From Mycteria americana (taxonomy: Eukaryota; Chordata; Aves; Ciconiiformes; Ciconiidae): a DNA stretch of 64,000 nucleotides. This document shows, in pieces, positions 24,925 to 42,073 of the stretch (the first letter of the stretch is position 1; each line of letters opens with the position of its first letter). Under the pieces are notes generated by a model. It was not told where the DNA came from. It ran no database searches and was given only the letters and a program-made list of their open reading frames with translations. A program made the position numbers and the translations under genes. Location of the stretch: NCBI RefSeq assembly GCF_035582795.1, contig NC_134367.1:3846501-3910500 (forward strand), read 5' to 3'.

Positions 24925-26891
24925 GTGAGCGCGGGGCCGGGGCCGGGGCTCGGGGGGGCCCGGGACCGAATGAATGAGGTGGGGGAGGGCGGCGGGCGCT
25001 GCTTCTCAACGGCCGTAACGGCCGCTCGCCTGAGGGGCGGCGGGCGCAGCTTCCCGCCCTGCATCGCCTCATCTCGGGGAGGGAGGGACGGGGACCGGGC
25101 CCTGCCTCGCCCCGCGGCCGGCGCTGCCCGGGGCGGGAGCCGGCTTCCCCCCCGCCACCCCTCCGTCTCCTCGGGGGCAGCGGCCTGAGGTGCCGCCGCC
25201 CGTGTGGGGCCGGGGGTGGGAGCGGCGCTGGGTCTTCAAGCCCTTTCTTGGCCCTTTTGCTTCTCGCCAGAGACGTGGCACGGGCTGACAGGTTTTCTTC
25301 ATGCGCGTAACTTGCATCAGCCTCTTTGCTTCATCCGTGGAGGCCCGGTGTAAAGTAGGTATTTCCTTATCTGCTCCAAGAGTGTCACGCTGTTCAGTAG
25401 CCGGTATGATCTGACCTTTTTTTTTTTTTTTTATTGGTTGCTGAGGTCAGTTTTCTAGTCGGTTCCTTGGTGCTTCAGGTTGACGTAGTTTCTTGGCGAG
25501 CTTTGCGAGGGGTACGGCCTCGTCCCGCGCTCGTGCGTCACCTCTGAAAAATGAGACGCGGAGGTTGTGTGTGTGTGTCAAGGTTATTTTTACTGAGGTT
25601 AGCCAACAGCTGCCTGCCAGAGAGAACAGCACAAGCCCGGCCACCCCTCTGCCCTGCCCTGGCATATCCACTGTGCCAGGGGACGCAGGGAAGGACGCAG
25701 GGTCCCCTTACCCCAGTTCGGGGCTCTCTGAACCAGAGGAAATGCCAACAGGGGACGTGTGATAGCTTTGGTCTTTCCGTCTATCCAGGTTGCGTTAAGT
25801 GTTGGTTGAGCTGAGAGTATCCCCTAGTTGTTGCAGCTTGAGCGCTCCCAAATGCGGTGATCCGATGGACTTCCCGGTTGGCAGCACTTGGGCACCAGGG
25901 AGTAAGGCTTTCCCGTGGGACGGGCAAGGTGGCGTGTGCTTCGTCTTCTGGATGCCCAAGGCGGGCAGTGTCTTTCCACTTGAGCTCTTCTTGATACAGT
26001 TGGAAAAAGTAGAGGAGCTTTCCAATGCACAAGCCCTTCCTCAGGTCTGAAGCAGAAACCGTGTGTTTTGGAGACAAGCGTGAGTTGAAGACAGTTAACT
26101 TGGAGTTTAGTGCGTTGGTGTGGACCATATACCTGAGGATGTTGGCCGTTTTGAAAGTACTAGTGGTTGGGAATCTGCAAGATCCTGTGCCCTAGCAAGT
26201 ATCTTAACTTTCTTTGAAAGAAACAAGTTTTGGTCTACTTTGGTTAGCTCCGTGGAGGAGCATGCCGTGGCATCTCAGCAGCTGTGCAGCCCCCAGAAAT
26301 GCTGTGGGAGATCTGGGGTTTGGTTCTGACCTCTCTCTCCTCCCTCTTTTCCATTTTCTTTGACGCTTGCTGTTGTGGGATTTTCCAGAGCAAACCCATG
26401 AGTTTCTTATCTTTCTTATCTCCGTAATGTTCTATTAATAACTAATACATAAGAAACTACTAGCTTCTATAAACGTGTCTTTTATATGAGCAACAGGTGC
26501 TTGTTGCTTATATAACACACTGGAAATCTTGCAAAGGAACAGCAGCTGGCAGTTAGCTTGCTAAATGTCATTTTATGAACCTGTTTCTTTCCCCCCCCTT
26601 TTCCCTCTCCCCGTGCTTTAATCTTCTTACAAAACTCAGAAATTTCTTGCTATCCAAGGGAGATTACTGCTTTACATTTGAACATGTGTTTGCTTTATAC
26701 TAATCCTTTGCGCTGCAACCAATTAGTTTTAAAACCTGTCCTTCAGAGATGACCCTAGGTTGTATGGTTCTGTTAGTTAAGGAGCTGGTTGCATAGCCTC
26801 AGAGTCCTCTGCCTATCTCAACATTACAGACTTCATTTCCCTGGCTGCTGCTGCTCTCACATGCATGGTTTTTTTTTTTTTTTTTTTTAAG

Positions 26892-27003
26892 GTGTGGGAC
26901 AACTCCTACTTTCTGTCAGATTTTGATTGGCTTTCAAAAGAGGCAGTGTCCTATAAATTGCCATCTCCACTCTGCTTCTGCTCTGTCACCAGCTGAGGGA
27001 CAG
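26892..27003 (+). other. TDH: candidate alternative non-coding exon of TDH
   Basis: A run of about 20 T followed by AAG ends at 26891 and makes a good acceptor. 112 bp later GGGACAG|GTGAGTAC is a near-consensus donor after 27003. The segment could be an internal 5'UTR exon. It could also contain an alternative first exon, because a CCAAT-box complement and a TATA box lie inside it (26926-26957), which would start transcription about 25 bases before the donor. No long open frame crosses it. RNA data would decide. Confidence 0.35.
26926..26957 (+). promoter_or_regulatory. candidate CCAAT/TATA core promoter
   Basis: ATTGG (26926-26930, the reverse of CCAAT) is followed at a 21-base gap by TATAAA (26952-26957). 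A start about 30 bases downstream would fall near 26980-26985, leaving a short first exon that ends at the donor after 27003. The CpG island upstream has no TATA box, so the two would be different promoter types. Confidence 0.3.
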
Positions 27004-27599
27004 GTGAGTACAGAAGAGGGAAAATTCCAGTGTGTATTGCTTAATCCTTGAAATTAGTGTTAGTTAATTTAAATTAGTGGGGTGGGGGAAATAAATTCCA
27101 TGTTTCAGCATAAACTTTTTCTTAATCTAGAAAAGAAAGGGTTAGTTTCCAGTGTCAGTTTGGGTCAATGAGTAAAACCCATGACTGAAAAAACTAGTCA
27201 GAAGGTAATATAGGGTAGATGGAGTTGGAATATATAGTTGTATATATTTTTTTCTCCAGTTCCTAACGGTACAGAAATATTCCTCTTTGGGATAGTAAGA
27301 AAGAGAAACCTATCAAAAAATTAAGTTTTTTACATCAGTTAAATTAATACTTTTATCTTCAGAGACATTAATAACTTCTTGAAGTTATTTAAAATGGGAA
27401 ACTGATCTAGCAGAATGGATTATTATGTCCAAGTTGCTCTTGCAAGGTGATTGCTTTGTGTTGGGGCTACCTTTATCTCATGGTTGTTTGGGGAAGTGCT
27501 TTTAACGGGTGCTATTAATGTCTTTATATATCTGCGTGGTTGCTGGCAACTTTTAGAATTTAATAGCTAGTTACACCGTTTTTTTTCCCCCCTTCATAT

Positions 27600-27690
27600 T
27601 CTCCAGGCTGAACTGTCCCAGCTCTCTCAGCCTTTCCTCACAGGAGAGAGATGCTCTAGTCCCTTCAACATCTTTGTGGCCCACCAGCAA
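27600..27690 (-). mobile_element. CR1 LINE fragment
   Basis: The + strand reads CTCCAGGCTGAACTGTCCCA and then CTCTCAGCCTTTCCTCA, the familiar reverse complement of the CR1 3' region. Both ends are missing: there is no tail repeat and no longer 5' part. It lies in the putative first intron of TDH. Confidence 0.8.
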
Positions 27691-29419
27691 TATAAGCTGA
27701 ATTGTACTAATCGACGCTAGAGAATCAAGATAGGAGAAAGATGTCATAACCTCTTAGATAGCAATTAGTCACCTCTGAGATTGAGTACTCAGGAAATGGG
27801 GCTTCTTCCCTTTCAGTGCTCAAGGAGTAGCTTGTTTGCTCTAGTTTAGGTGGAGTTAGATGTAGGTATATAGGGTTGGTGCGTAACAAGGAATTGCAAG
27901 AGACTTGTGCAAAGCCTAGAGAAGATCGAGCGATTGCTTCTGTAGCACCGTGAGAGGAGAGACAGCTTTAATAGATCAAGCCTATAATCATGGAGTCTGA
28001 TCCCTCTAATGGGTTTGTGGCTGTGAGGTGCTGCAGAGGCTAGGCTAATTCATCAGGATACTAATTGACCATGCTTCTCAAGGCAATAAACAAGTGAGCA
28101 AACAAGTTGGGGGGGGAGGGGGAAGATGCATCTCAGAATAAGTCTCTTTGATTGGTTTTAATACGCAAATGTGATTTTTAATAATGCACTTTTGGGGGGG
28201 TATCTTATTAAGCATGCGATAGGTAGTTTAGCAAGTCTTCTGTATTTAAATAGCAGGACTCCCTAAAGTGTCACAAAATTCTCAGCCTTGTGTGTTGCCC
28301 TAAGTAAAAGGAACACCCACATTAATTACTTGTTTGCTTTTCTATGCATACTAGAGTTGGTAGTGCTGGAATTCGTCTGCAGCAATTAGCTGCTGTAATT
28401 TCTTGTTGTGGTCTTCCTTCTCCCTGACTGTCTTTTTTATAATATATGCAACAAGGACATGTAGAAGAGAGGAATTGATGGGGTAATCTCAAGCAAGCTA
28501 CTTTTAAAGATGTTTTCATCTGGGAATTTACTCATTCTGTCAGTTTGGGAAAGAGAGTTAAAAGTTGTTTGAAGGGGGATAAGGAAGAATTTAAGTGACT
28601 GCATCTTAAGAACTGTATTTGAAAGAAGTAAACTGGAACCTCAGAAAAGGCCGTTTGTGGATGCATGTGCGATTTATTTGGGGTACATTCTTCTCCGTTT
28701 CCTTCCCCAGTGTGAAGGATTTGGAGAGAAAGAAAACCAAACTTGCACGAAGCTCAGGGTAATTTAGGGATATTTTTGCAGAGTGTTACTATGAGCGAAT
28801 CATGCCTTTTTTTTTTTTGTGGAGTAATTGGGACATTTTCTTGAGCTCTGGGTAAATACTGCTTCTCCTTTGTTCGCTTCCTGGGTACTGTCCATCATGC
28901 GTATTAAGTTTGAGCAAAGCAGTGCTCTTTAAAGAGAGATTTACTGCTGCCTCTATTGGCTTAGCTGAATCTTGCTGATGCAATACTAAGAAGGTTTGCT
29001 TATTCATTGCAGTCTACAAAACTTTCACTCAAAAGTACCTACAGTGAAGCTGTGTAATTATAGCAGCTGAACTTGTTGAATTCTGCCTTTTGTGCTTGAA
29101 ATCATGGTTTCTAGTGACTGTTTTAAAAAGGTTTGAACTTGAACTATATTTTCACTGTTCGTTATACTGGACTCTGTGCTGGGGCTGTGGATATTTTCTT
29201 GAGCTCGCTCTGGTGAATACATTATTCATGTTACTTCCCAGGCTGCTTCTAGTAGACGTGGCACATCAGCTGGCACATCAACTAGGACTTGGAGCACGTC
29301 AAACTTTTCTGAAACCCTTCAGGGTTTTCTAAGGAAGTGTTTAAAATGTTTAATATGCTTGAGGAGTCATTTATGACTAATCTTTTCTCTTGCCCTCACA
29401 GCATATTTGAAGGAGGAAG

Positions 29420-34734
<5,315 letters not shown>

Positions 34735-35281
34735 AATACTTTGTAAGATGTTTCCAGATTTCCACAGAGGACCAGGAAGAAATGGCTAAATTAGTTTATA
34801 ATTTTCTGAGTCTTAGAGCATGTCAATTATTATTTTTTGTAAGTAGCAATAGAGTTGGGCAGAAACATACTGTAGCTGGCATGTCCTGTTAGATAAACAA
34901 CATCATTTGGTACTGTTTCCAAGCACAGCACCAATGACAAACACAGAATTCTTGAACTTTCACACTTAAGCATCTAGGAAAAAAAAAAAAAACAAACGGC
35001 ACTTACTCCTGGCTGATGACTCTCTGATCATTCCTGCTGCCTGCCTCTTCTTTGGCAGCCAACATGGGGTAATATTGTCAAACCTGGTGGTTCAGGCATA
35101 TCCCGCAAAGTTAACGACAGGTTTTTCATTCTCCTGGTGGAGGATATTAGATTGTATTAAGATATGATCCTTTCTACTCTTTGCTTACAAAAGAGAGATC
35201 AGAAGAGCTACTTCATCTTTCCAAATTGTAGGGGTCGTTGCAATTCTGGTTTGAAATCAAACTTCGGTCGATAGTTCCTAT

Positions 35282-35311
35282 TTATATATATATATATATA
35301 TACATATATAA
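35282..35311. repeat. TA dinucleotide microsatellite
   Basis: About ten TA units, interrupted once by C, inside the probable TDH 3'UTR. Likely variable in length. Confidence 0.85.
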
Positions 35312-36890
35312 CGCTATATAAACATACACTTTTCTATACGTAGGGCATACCAAGTAGCATTATTCTTATGCTTATAAACGTGAAGGGGAATAGGACTTGA
35401 ATTCTCATTATGCTTTAAAAAAAACAGGGTTTACAAGCCAAGCTTTGTCCTGTTCTTTGAAAGTGCTGCTGCCTTCAGTTTAACCTTGGAGGTAGATCTG
35501 AAATCTGAAGAGCTGTTACATGTATGTGAATCTGGGGTGTATTTCAAGGAGGTAATGCCCAGGTATGGGTTTATTGCTAATTAGCACTACTTTTGGTTAT
35601 CCCAGTTGTTTGCCGTGCTAGCACGATGACACACTGCCTGGAGCAAGTTTTAAAGGTGGGCTGATGATGGAGCCTTACGGTAGAGTCAAGTCAGCCTTTG
35701 AAATCTGTTCATGTTCCCTACGTTTTCCGCGTGCAATGTAAGTGTATTTGTAGATGCTTATTTATGTGTCACTGTCATACACTTTTGTTCTTTAGAGAGG
35801 GATCCAGAAGCTGAAACCATCTTCTAGCTACAGTTAAGGGCTGTTCTGCTTGTTGAGTCTCATGCACAGGAGATTCTGGGATTAACAGGGGAGTCTTAGT
35901 AGATGAATGCAAGGAGGATATGTCTATTCAAAAGCTACTTAGGAGACTTTGAGAGATGACAAACTGGAGAGAGACAGGAAAGCCATTTTAGGTAAAATAC
36001 CAGTTTCCGTGGATGTGAATCTGAGCTGTCGGCTACTATAGCGGTAGCATGCTGTGAGAAACAGCATCTGGGAACTTTGATTTTTTTTTTTTTTCCCCCC
36101 AAAGAAAAAATCCTTGATTTTCAAAATGAGTGGAAATTCCCTATATGAAGCTCTCCATCTTTTTTGTCTTGTATACTCCAATAGCATGTGTAGGTAAACA
36201 TGTTCAAGGTGGGTTGTTTTTTTTTTTTTTTTTTGCCTACAACTTGTTTGCTATGTTTTCTGTGACGATGCTTTGGCACTTGCGAGTCCATTATGCTCTC
36301 TGTAACCCTGCGGTGTTTCCTCAGTAAGTGGGTAACTGACATGACCAGATTTCTCTCTCTCTGTGAAGGAGTCTATATGCTGCAGGGAATGTATTTTCTC
36401 ATGAAAGTAACCTTCAAATGAAGATTCTGTGGTGAAACCCAGTTATTTTAAACATTTGTTAAACTTGTATCTCTTGATTTTGTATGTATCTTACTGTTTC
36501 ATCTGTTGGCAAAGTATGTGTTTCCCAGGTATTTAAGCTCAAAAACCTTTAAGGTTGTGGCCTGTTATCGAAACTTTTTTTATATATTGTTTACGTTTCT
36601 GAAAGGACAAGTTTTTAAACTTTGACCGCTGTTGTAACTGTCACATTGTTCAAGTGTAATATTTGGCCCAATGGGCCAGCAAAGTTGGCCCTCCATTCAT
36701 ACCCTCCGAGGAAAGACTGGCTCAGGTTTTGTCCTCTGCCCTGCCAAAACGGGATTATCTCCTAGTGAGCTGTTACACTGAGCCGTCAGGTGAAGGGCTT
36801 TAATGTGAGCTGAAGTGTCTTGTCCATTCCAGTCTTTCGTAAGTCTGACCCTGGGGACTCATCATTGCCTCCGTTCCATGAGACGTCGAA

Positions 36891-36896
36891 AATAAA
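36891..36896 (+). terminator. TDH: proximal poly(A) signal candidate for TDH
   Basis: AATAAA followed within 30 bases by GTTGTTGACAGGTCTC and then a T-rich stretch, a reasonable cleavage context. It would give a 3'UTR of about 2.2 kb. Confidence 0.4.
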
Positions 36897-37576
36897 GTTG
36901 TTGACAGGTCTCACTCCGTTTCTTTACTTCACTCGAAGTCATGGGGTCTGCTCTCCTCACCCTTGTTCAGAGCTCAAGTTAAGACTAACAAGAGTGAAGA
37001 GCAGGAATGTTGCTTTCTTCTGAAACACGCTGTCCTTGGTTGGGGCATTGCACAAAAGCTTTGGATAAGGTGTTACAGCGAAGGTGAAATTCAAACGTAT
37101 GGCATTTTGAACAAAAGTTTATTTTTATTTTTTTTCCCCTCCTGCCAAAAGTTGCTGACTTCATTTAGGAGCAGCCATTTAAGAAACTTCTATTTTGCAA
37201 AATCTGAAATAAACCATATTGCAACAGAGAGTTGTTTGGAGGTAACAAGGTGGCGATAGTCAGGGAATGTGATTAGAGATGAGTCCTGTTTGAAATTCTG
37301 GTTTTCAACCTGTGACTAATGATGCATGTATGGTTTTTTTCCCCCCTATCTTCCCGATTAACTTCTGTTGTAACTATGTTACAGTATTTTCTGTGTTAAA
37401 CCAATCTGATGTGGTACCAAATGTATAATGTTTGCTACCCATTTGAAGTTTGACCTCTGGGCAGAGACTTCTCTCATGACATTTGAGCATTGTAGCTGTT
37501 AAATTACCTATTCAGGAAAAAAAAGTTGTTAAGAATATTTTTTCAAATATTGTAAGTTGTGGATGATGCCTACTTT

Positions 37577-37582
37577 AATAAA
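37577..37582 (+). terminator. TDH: distal poly(A) signal candidate for TDH
   Basis: AATAAA followed by a T/GT-rich element (TTGTTTTGTCATCTTTG, about 37602-37618). This is the best poly(A) context downstream of TDH and the likely end of the gene. Confidence 0.55.
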
Positions 37583-37605
37583 ATCCTATGCAGATGTATC
37601 CTTGT

Positions 37606-40600
37606 TTTGTCATCTTTGTTTAGAGCACGCGAGAGCAGTGATGAAGGATGCTGGTTAGTGCTGAAGCCTTTTCTTCAGCCGCAGAAGTGATGTGGTTTTT
37701 GAGGCACGGAGAAAGATAGAGACACCCCCTGGTCCCCAGTCTGTGCAGTGACTCTCAACCATTTGTATGTACGTTTAACTTTCTGCTGATTATCCCAGTT
37801 GCTCTGTGTAGCAGAGAGTTGCTCACCGGCAGATACAGCGTGGTTACCCTTTAATCTTCAGCGAGCCACTAGGCAGAGGTACGGGCTGTGCTTGTAGACG
37901 GCAGCCCTCCGAAAAGTGCTGGGTTTCAAATATTCCTCTGTCACTTCTAGATTTCTTAGCCCTTTCTCATGTTGAGAAGCCGCTTGGGCTGTCTTCAGCC
38001 ATGTTTCTCTCTCTCTTTACATCCGTGCAGCTTTGAAATGGTAAGAAAAAAGCAATGGTGTTCTGAGGGAGGAGCTTTAAAAAACACATGCCAAGAATTT
38101 AAGATTGTAGAGTCCTCGTTTCTGCTTCTGTGCAGGTCTTGACTCCAGCTGTTGCACAACCAGTAACGTTGGTATTTGGGAGAAGTTTGTGCAACCATGA
38201 GTGAGAATGAATGTGCTCCTAATACCTTACCGTGGACCCACCCTGCCTCATTAATTGATGAATAAACGCTCCCTTCGGGTTACACAAGGCCTTTCCCTCC
38301 TCCTATGCCTCAGCTTTCTAACGATGGGAACTTCTTGTGGAGGAAGCGTTCCACTTGACGGCGCTTTAATGACTAATGCAGGCATTATGTTTCTTGCAGA
38401 ACACGTGAGGGTGTTACAGCACCGCGCTCTTTCCAGCTACTTCACTTTGGTAATTAGTTTGACTCTTGTTTACACATGCTCAGTCTGGTTTCTATAAGTG
38501 CTATAGGTGATGGTGCTTCACCTAAAGCTGCTGTAGCTGAAGAGAGGATTGCCATTACCCTTCAGGCCCTGCAAAAACAACTATTCCGTTTTCCTCCTTT
38601 TCCCTCCACCCTGTTCTTCAAAGATTTAAGAACATTTGACCCTGTAATCGTATTCATGCAGCAAAAACAAAAGGCTCCTAACCTTTTTGCTTTTAATTCT
38701 CCGATTTACTTCTCCTCCTTGCTGGCTTGCCCTGGAGTCAGCAATTGGCTTCGTTGTCCTCACTTTGCCGTTCCCATGTAAGAGGGAACGCGCAGAGCTG
38801 AAGCAACGCCGACACCATGGTTAGCGGTAGGCGTAGGCTAAAAAGCTTTAAAGGAAGGAGCTCTGCTCCTTCTCAAGGTGTGAGTGCCGATGGAGCGTGC
38901 TTGTTCAGCTTCCCCTAGGTTTTGAAGTCGGTACTGAACTACGGGCCTCTCTGGCAATGCGCCATTAATACCCGGACTGCTGAATTCGAAACAGGGCCTG
39001 GGGAAAGGGTCTTGCTGTCATCCTGAAAGTCACCGCCCAAGCCTGGGATAGAAATGCAAATCCTGCCCGGGTCTGGGTCCTATTGCAATGATTAGTTCCT
39101 AAGATGTTAAACTTAATTCGTTTAAGCCCATACAGACGCAGCTGCTTTCTGCTCTTGGCTGCTCAAGACATCAGAGAGAAGTGCAGAAGAGGAACAACCT
39201 TCTTCCCTCAGTGAAACAGCGCGAGGGCTGCGGGTGATTAACCTCTGTGCTTTTGGAAAAACCCCTCCTTTTGCTCCTCAGGAGGGAGGCAGGCTCTGAC
39301 ATACCATTTGTCACGGGCTCTGCGTGCCTCCAGGGAGAAGTCAAGCCCGGGGAGGGGGAGAGAGGAGAGCACCAAGGTCCAGGGTTAGCCGGAGGGCAGG
39401 AGCGTGGCTCCGGGGGCTGGGATGCCCGCCTTGCAGTCCCGCTCATGACACCCTCATGTCCACGCTCATGTTTCGGGCAGGGTTGGGGGCCTTCCTGGCC
39501 CCCTCAGGGCAGGCTGTTTCTATTTTAGACAACCGTTAGCTGGCATTGCAAAACCTTTGCCCTTCTCCTGGAGGCTCGGGCCAGACGAGTGCTCTCCAGG
39601 CTATTTTTGGATTCATACCATAATTGTACGTGATCCTAAGTTCACCGTGGGTCTGAGCGCCTGTGGCACGCTGGGGCTGAGGGAGGGTGCAGGGGGTGCG
39701 GAGGGGTGGGCTCGCACGTACCGGCTGGGTAGCAGTGTCACAAGAAGGATGCTGAACGATTGCTATGTCCTTCCTGGGTGCTTCATTTATGTCGCATGGG
39801 CATGGCTGTGATGAAGCCTACCTCTTCAAGCCAGGGCCAGCTTCTGGAGTAAACCCAGGTGTTTAAAGATGACAGTAACTCCATACAGTAGCTAAGAGAG
39901 TTGGCACACATGGCTGGCTTTTTCCAGCAGAGACAGGATTCAAAAGACGTTTATGCTTCAGCAGTGCCGTTGTGGAACTCAAATCTGGAGTGGGCATTGC
40001 TGAGCCAGAAAAGAAATTTGCTTCCTGCACTTGATACTGCAATTGGGAACAATTTAGGATGTTTTTATTCAAGCTGGCGGTGATTATCTCTGCATTTTTG
40101 CGGACTCAAGCCAACAGTTTGGTAAAACTGAGATCCAGCTCAGTGCTGGAGTGGTTGTCTAGTACAACCACCATCCATCCTGACCCAGGGGTTGCTTCTA
40201 TGCATTTAATATCTTCCAGTAGATGTATTTTCTATAGTCCTTGTGCAGTATCCCTGCAGAGCAAACTGAAGCTCCTGAGAAGATGCAGTGCGCAGGTTAG
40301 CGTTCAGCTTTGAGAGGATTTCATCTTCTTGCCAAAAAACGTAAGCAGCTCAGTGTCACCTACACACCAAGCTGCCCTCCACCCCTCTCTCAGATGGGTC
40401 CCCACAGCAGAAAAGATTGAAAGCACAGAATTATATTTCTTCTGACCTCAAGTAGAGTTCTGATAACCTGCCAAGTCCTACAAACCATTCAATATTTCCA
40501 TTCTGCTTCCCTCTCCCTCCGGCCATCCTGTAAAGCGTGGTCCCACCTTGTTTATCTCTCATTCTTCCAACAAAGATGTCAGATTCTCCAGCCAGTCTGA

Positions 40601-41602
40601 GGGCCTATCAAGATCTTCCTGGGAGCTGCTGCAGGCACTCACTGCTAAATGCTTTTCTAGCTGAAAGTGCCAACTTAAAAAAACATGGAAAAGTGCTGGT
40701 TTCAATGACATTTCATGTGGAAAATATATAGATTTCCTATAAATGACATTTTTTTGAGTGAAGTCAGAAACTTCCCATATAGATTTTTACTAGAACAGGA
40801 CGTTCAGTTCTATTTTTCCAGAGCAACCTTTTATCTTGAAATGTATTTCACCTCAGAGGATTTCAGACAGTGAGAAACTCCACTCCTTTCCTGATCCAGA
40901 AGGCATTTCCCCAGCACAGAAATGCTAATTTCTCTAGCTGCTACGTCTTCCTAGGCTGCTTGGGCAGACTTCATCTGAGCACCAGGAAAAGCAGAAACCC
41001 CTTACAGATGTCAATGCTTGAAGGTCTTCTTATTTCTTTGTATTATCGTAGTCACTTTAATCTTTAAATAGCGATCCCCACACTACTGCGCAGACACAGG
41101 CTGGAAAAATCGTTCTGGCCCTAGGGTTTTAAAAAGTCTTACTGTATGACAAGAAGTGGATATGGACAGATGGAAGACGAAAGAAAAATGGGCTTGGGGT
41201 CATGGTTGGAGATGGATAGACCTGGATGGTTGAAGACATCACTGTACATCTCCGTACATCTCCTCAGCTCTTCTGAAGGTTTATGTAAAGCTGAATGGAA
41301 AACAGCTGCAGGAGGGGTTATTTCTTAGCACAGATGTAACCTAAGGTTTCTCAGCCAAACTTTCCCAGAGGAGCAAATGAGACCCTTCACGTGAGTTAGC
41401 TCCCAGCGTGTCCACTGGTTGTGGATGTCCTTGGAGCCATGGCTTTGATTGACACCATCTACCACTGTCGTGAGGAGGAAAGCAGCTGAGGGTCTGAATC
41501 CTTCTCAGTTTGGGAGGGAGGAAAGTAGCCTGGGGGCAGGAAGGGGATTTGGGGCTGGGGGGAACACCACTGTTTTACCCAGATTACGGCTGATGCCTGT
41601 TC
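37606..41602. other. intergenic stretch downstream of TDH
   Basis: Short frames on both strands, none recognised. The sequence becomes GC-richer from about 39 kb. I see no exon of the gene that follows TDH in mammals (FAM167A) and no repeat I can name. Confidence 0.5.
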
Positions 41603-42073
41603 TCACAGAATCACAGAATCACAGAATCACAGAATCGTATAGGTTGGAAAAGACCTTTAAGATCATTGAGTCCAACCGTAAACCTAACACTACCAAGACC
41701 ACCACTACACCATGTCCCTAAGCACCTCATCCAAACGTCCTTTAAATACCTCCAGGGATGGCGACTCAACCACTTCCCTGGGCAGTCTGTTCCAGTGCTT
41801 GATAACCCTCTCGGTGAAGAAAAATTTCCTAATATCCAGTCTAAACCTCCCCTGGCGCAACTTGAGGCCATTTCCTCTTGTCCTATCACTTGTTACCTGG
41901 GAGAAGAGACCGACCCCACCTCTCTACCCCCTCCTTTCAGGCAGTTGTAGAGAGCGATGAGGTCTCCCCTCAGCCTCCTTTTCTCCAGGCTGAACAACCC
42001 CAGCTCCCTCAGCCGCTCCTCATAAGACTTCTGCTCCAGACCCTTCCCCAGCTCCGTTGCCCTTCTCTGCACC
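41603..42073 (-). mobile_element. CR1 LINE, 5'-truncated 3' end
   Basis: On the + strand it opens with four tandem TCACAGAA units, the reverse complement of the CR1 3' tail, then ATAGGTTGGAAAAGACC. It continues through the familiar CR1 3' region to CCTTCTCTGCACCC. At about 470 bp it has only the 3' end, the usual result of incomplete reverse transcription. It matches the consensus closely, so it is a fairly young copy. Confidence 0.95.

Larger units (their letters stand above)
24520..25260 (+). promoter_or_regulatory. TDH: CpG island, probable TDH promoter
   Basis: This is the only clear non-repetitive CpG island in the window: dense CpG, GC-rich, no TATA box, starting abruptly after AT-richer DNA. 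It lies 4.5 kb upstream of the first TDH coding exon. That exon has a splice acceptor in front, so an upstream non-coding exon is required. Visible motifs are TGACGTCG (24523-24530), TGACATCA (24724-24731), the perfect CRE TGACGTCA (24750-24757), TGACGTCT (24800-24807) and a DR1-like TGACCGCTGACCT (24561-24573). These suggest control by CREB/ATF factors and perhaps a nuclear receptor such as HNF4 or PPAR, by inference only. The island could also drive an antisense transcript. Open frames of 163-202 codons on both strands here reflect high GC content. Confidence 0.7.
24925..29401 (+). other. TDH: putative TDH intron 1
   Basis: 4.5 kb from the CpG-island donor to the acceptor (CACAG) before 29402. 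No coding exon found. It holds a candidate alternative exon (26892-27003) and a CR1 fragment (27600-27690). T runs occur near 25419-25432 and 26870-26888. The rest is AT-rich unique sequence. Confidence 0.5.
34735..37605 (+). other. TDH: TDH 3'UTR (long form)
   Basis: About 2.9 kb after the stop without coding potential, AT-rich, ending just after the AATAAA at 37577-37582. It contains a TA dinucleotide repeat (35282-35311) and long T runs near 36080 and 36217-36234. An earlier AATAAA at 36891-36896 would give a 2.2 kb form. The end is inferred from the signal, not from transcripts. Confidence 0.55.

Noticed and set aside
24573-25188. Open frames of 163 and 202 codons on opposite strands in the CpG island
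   Set aside because: Both arise from stop-poor GC-rich sequence, overlap each other and show only Ala/Arg/Gly/Pro-rich composition, the usual shadow of a CpG island.
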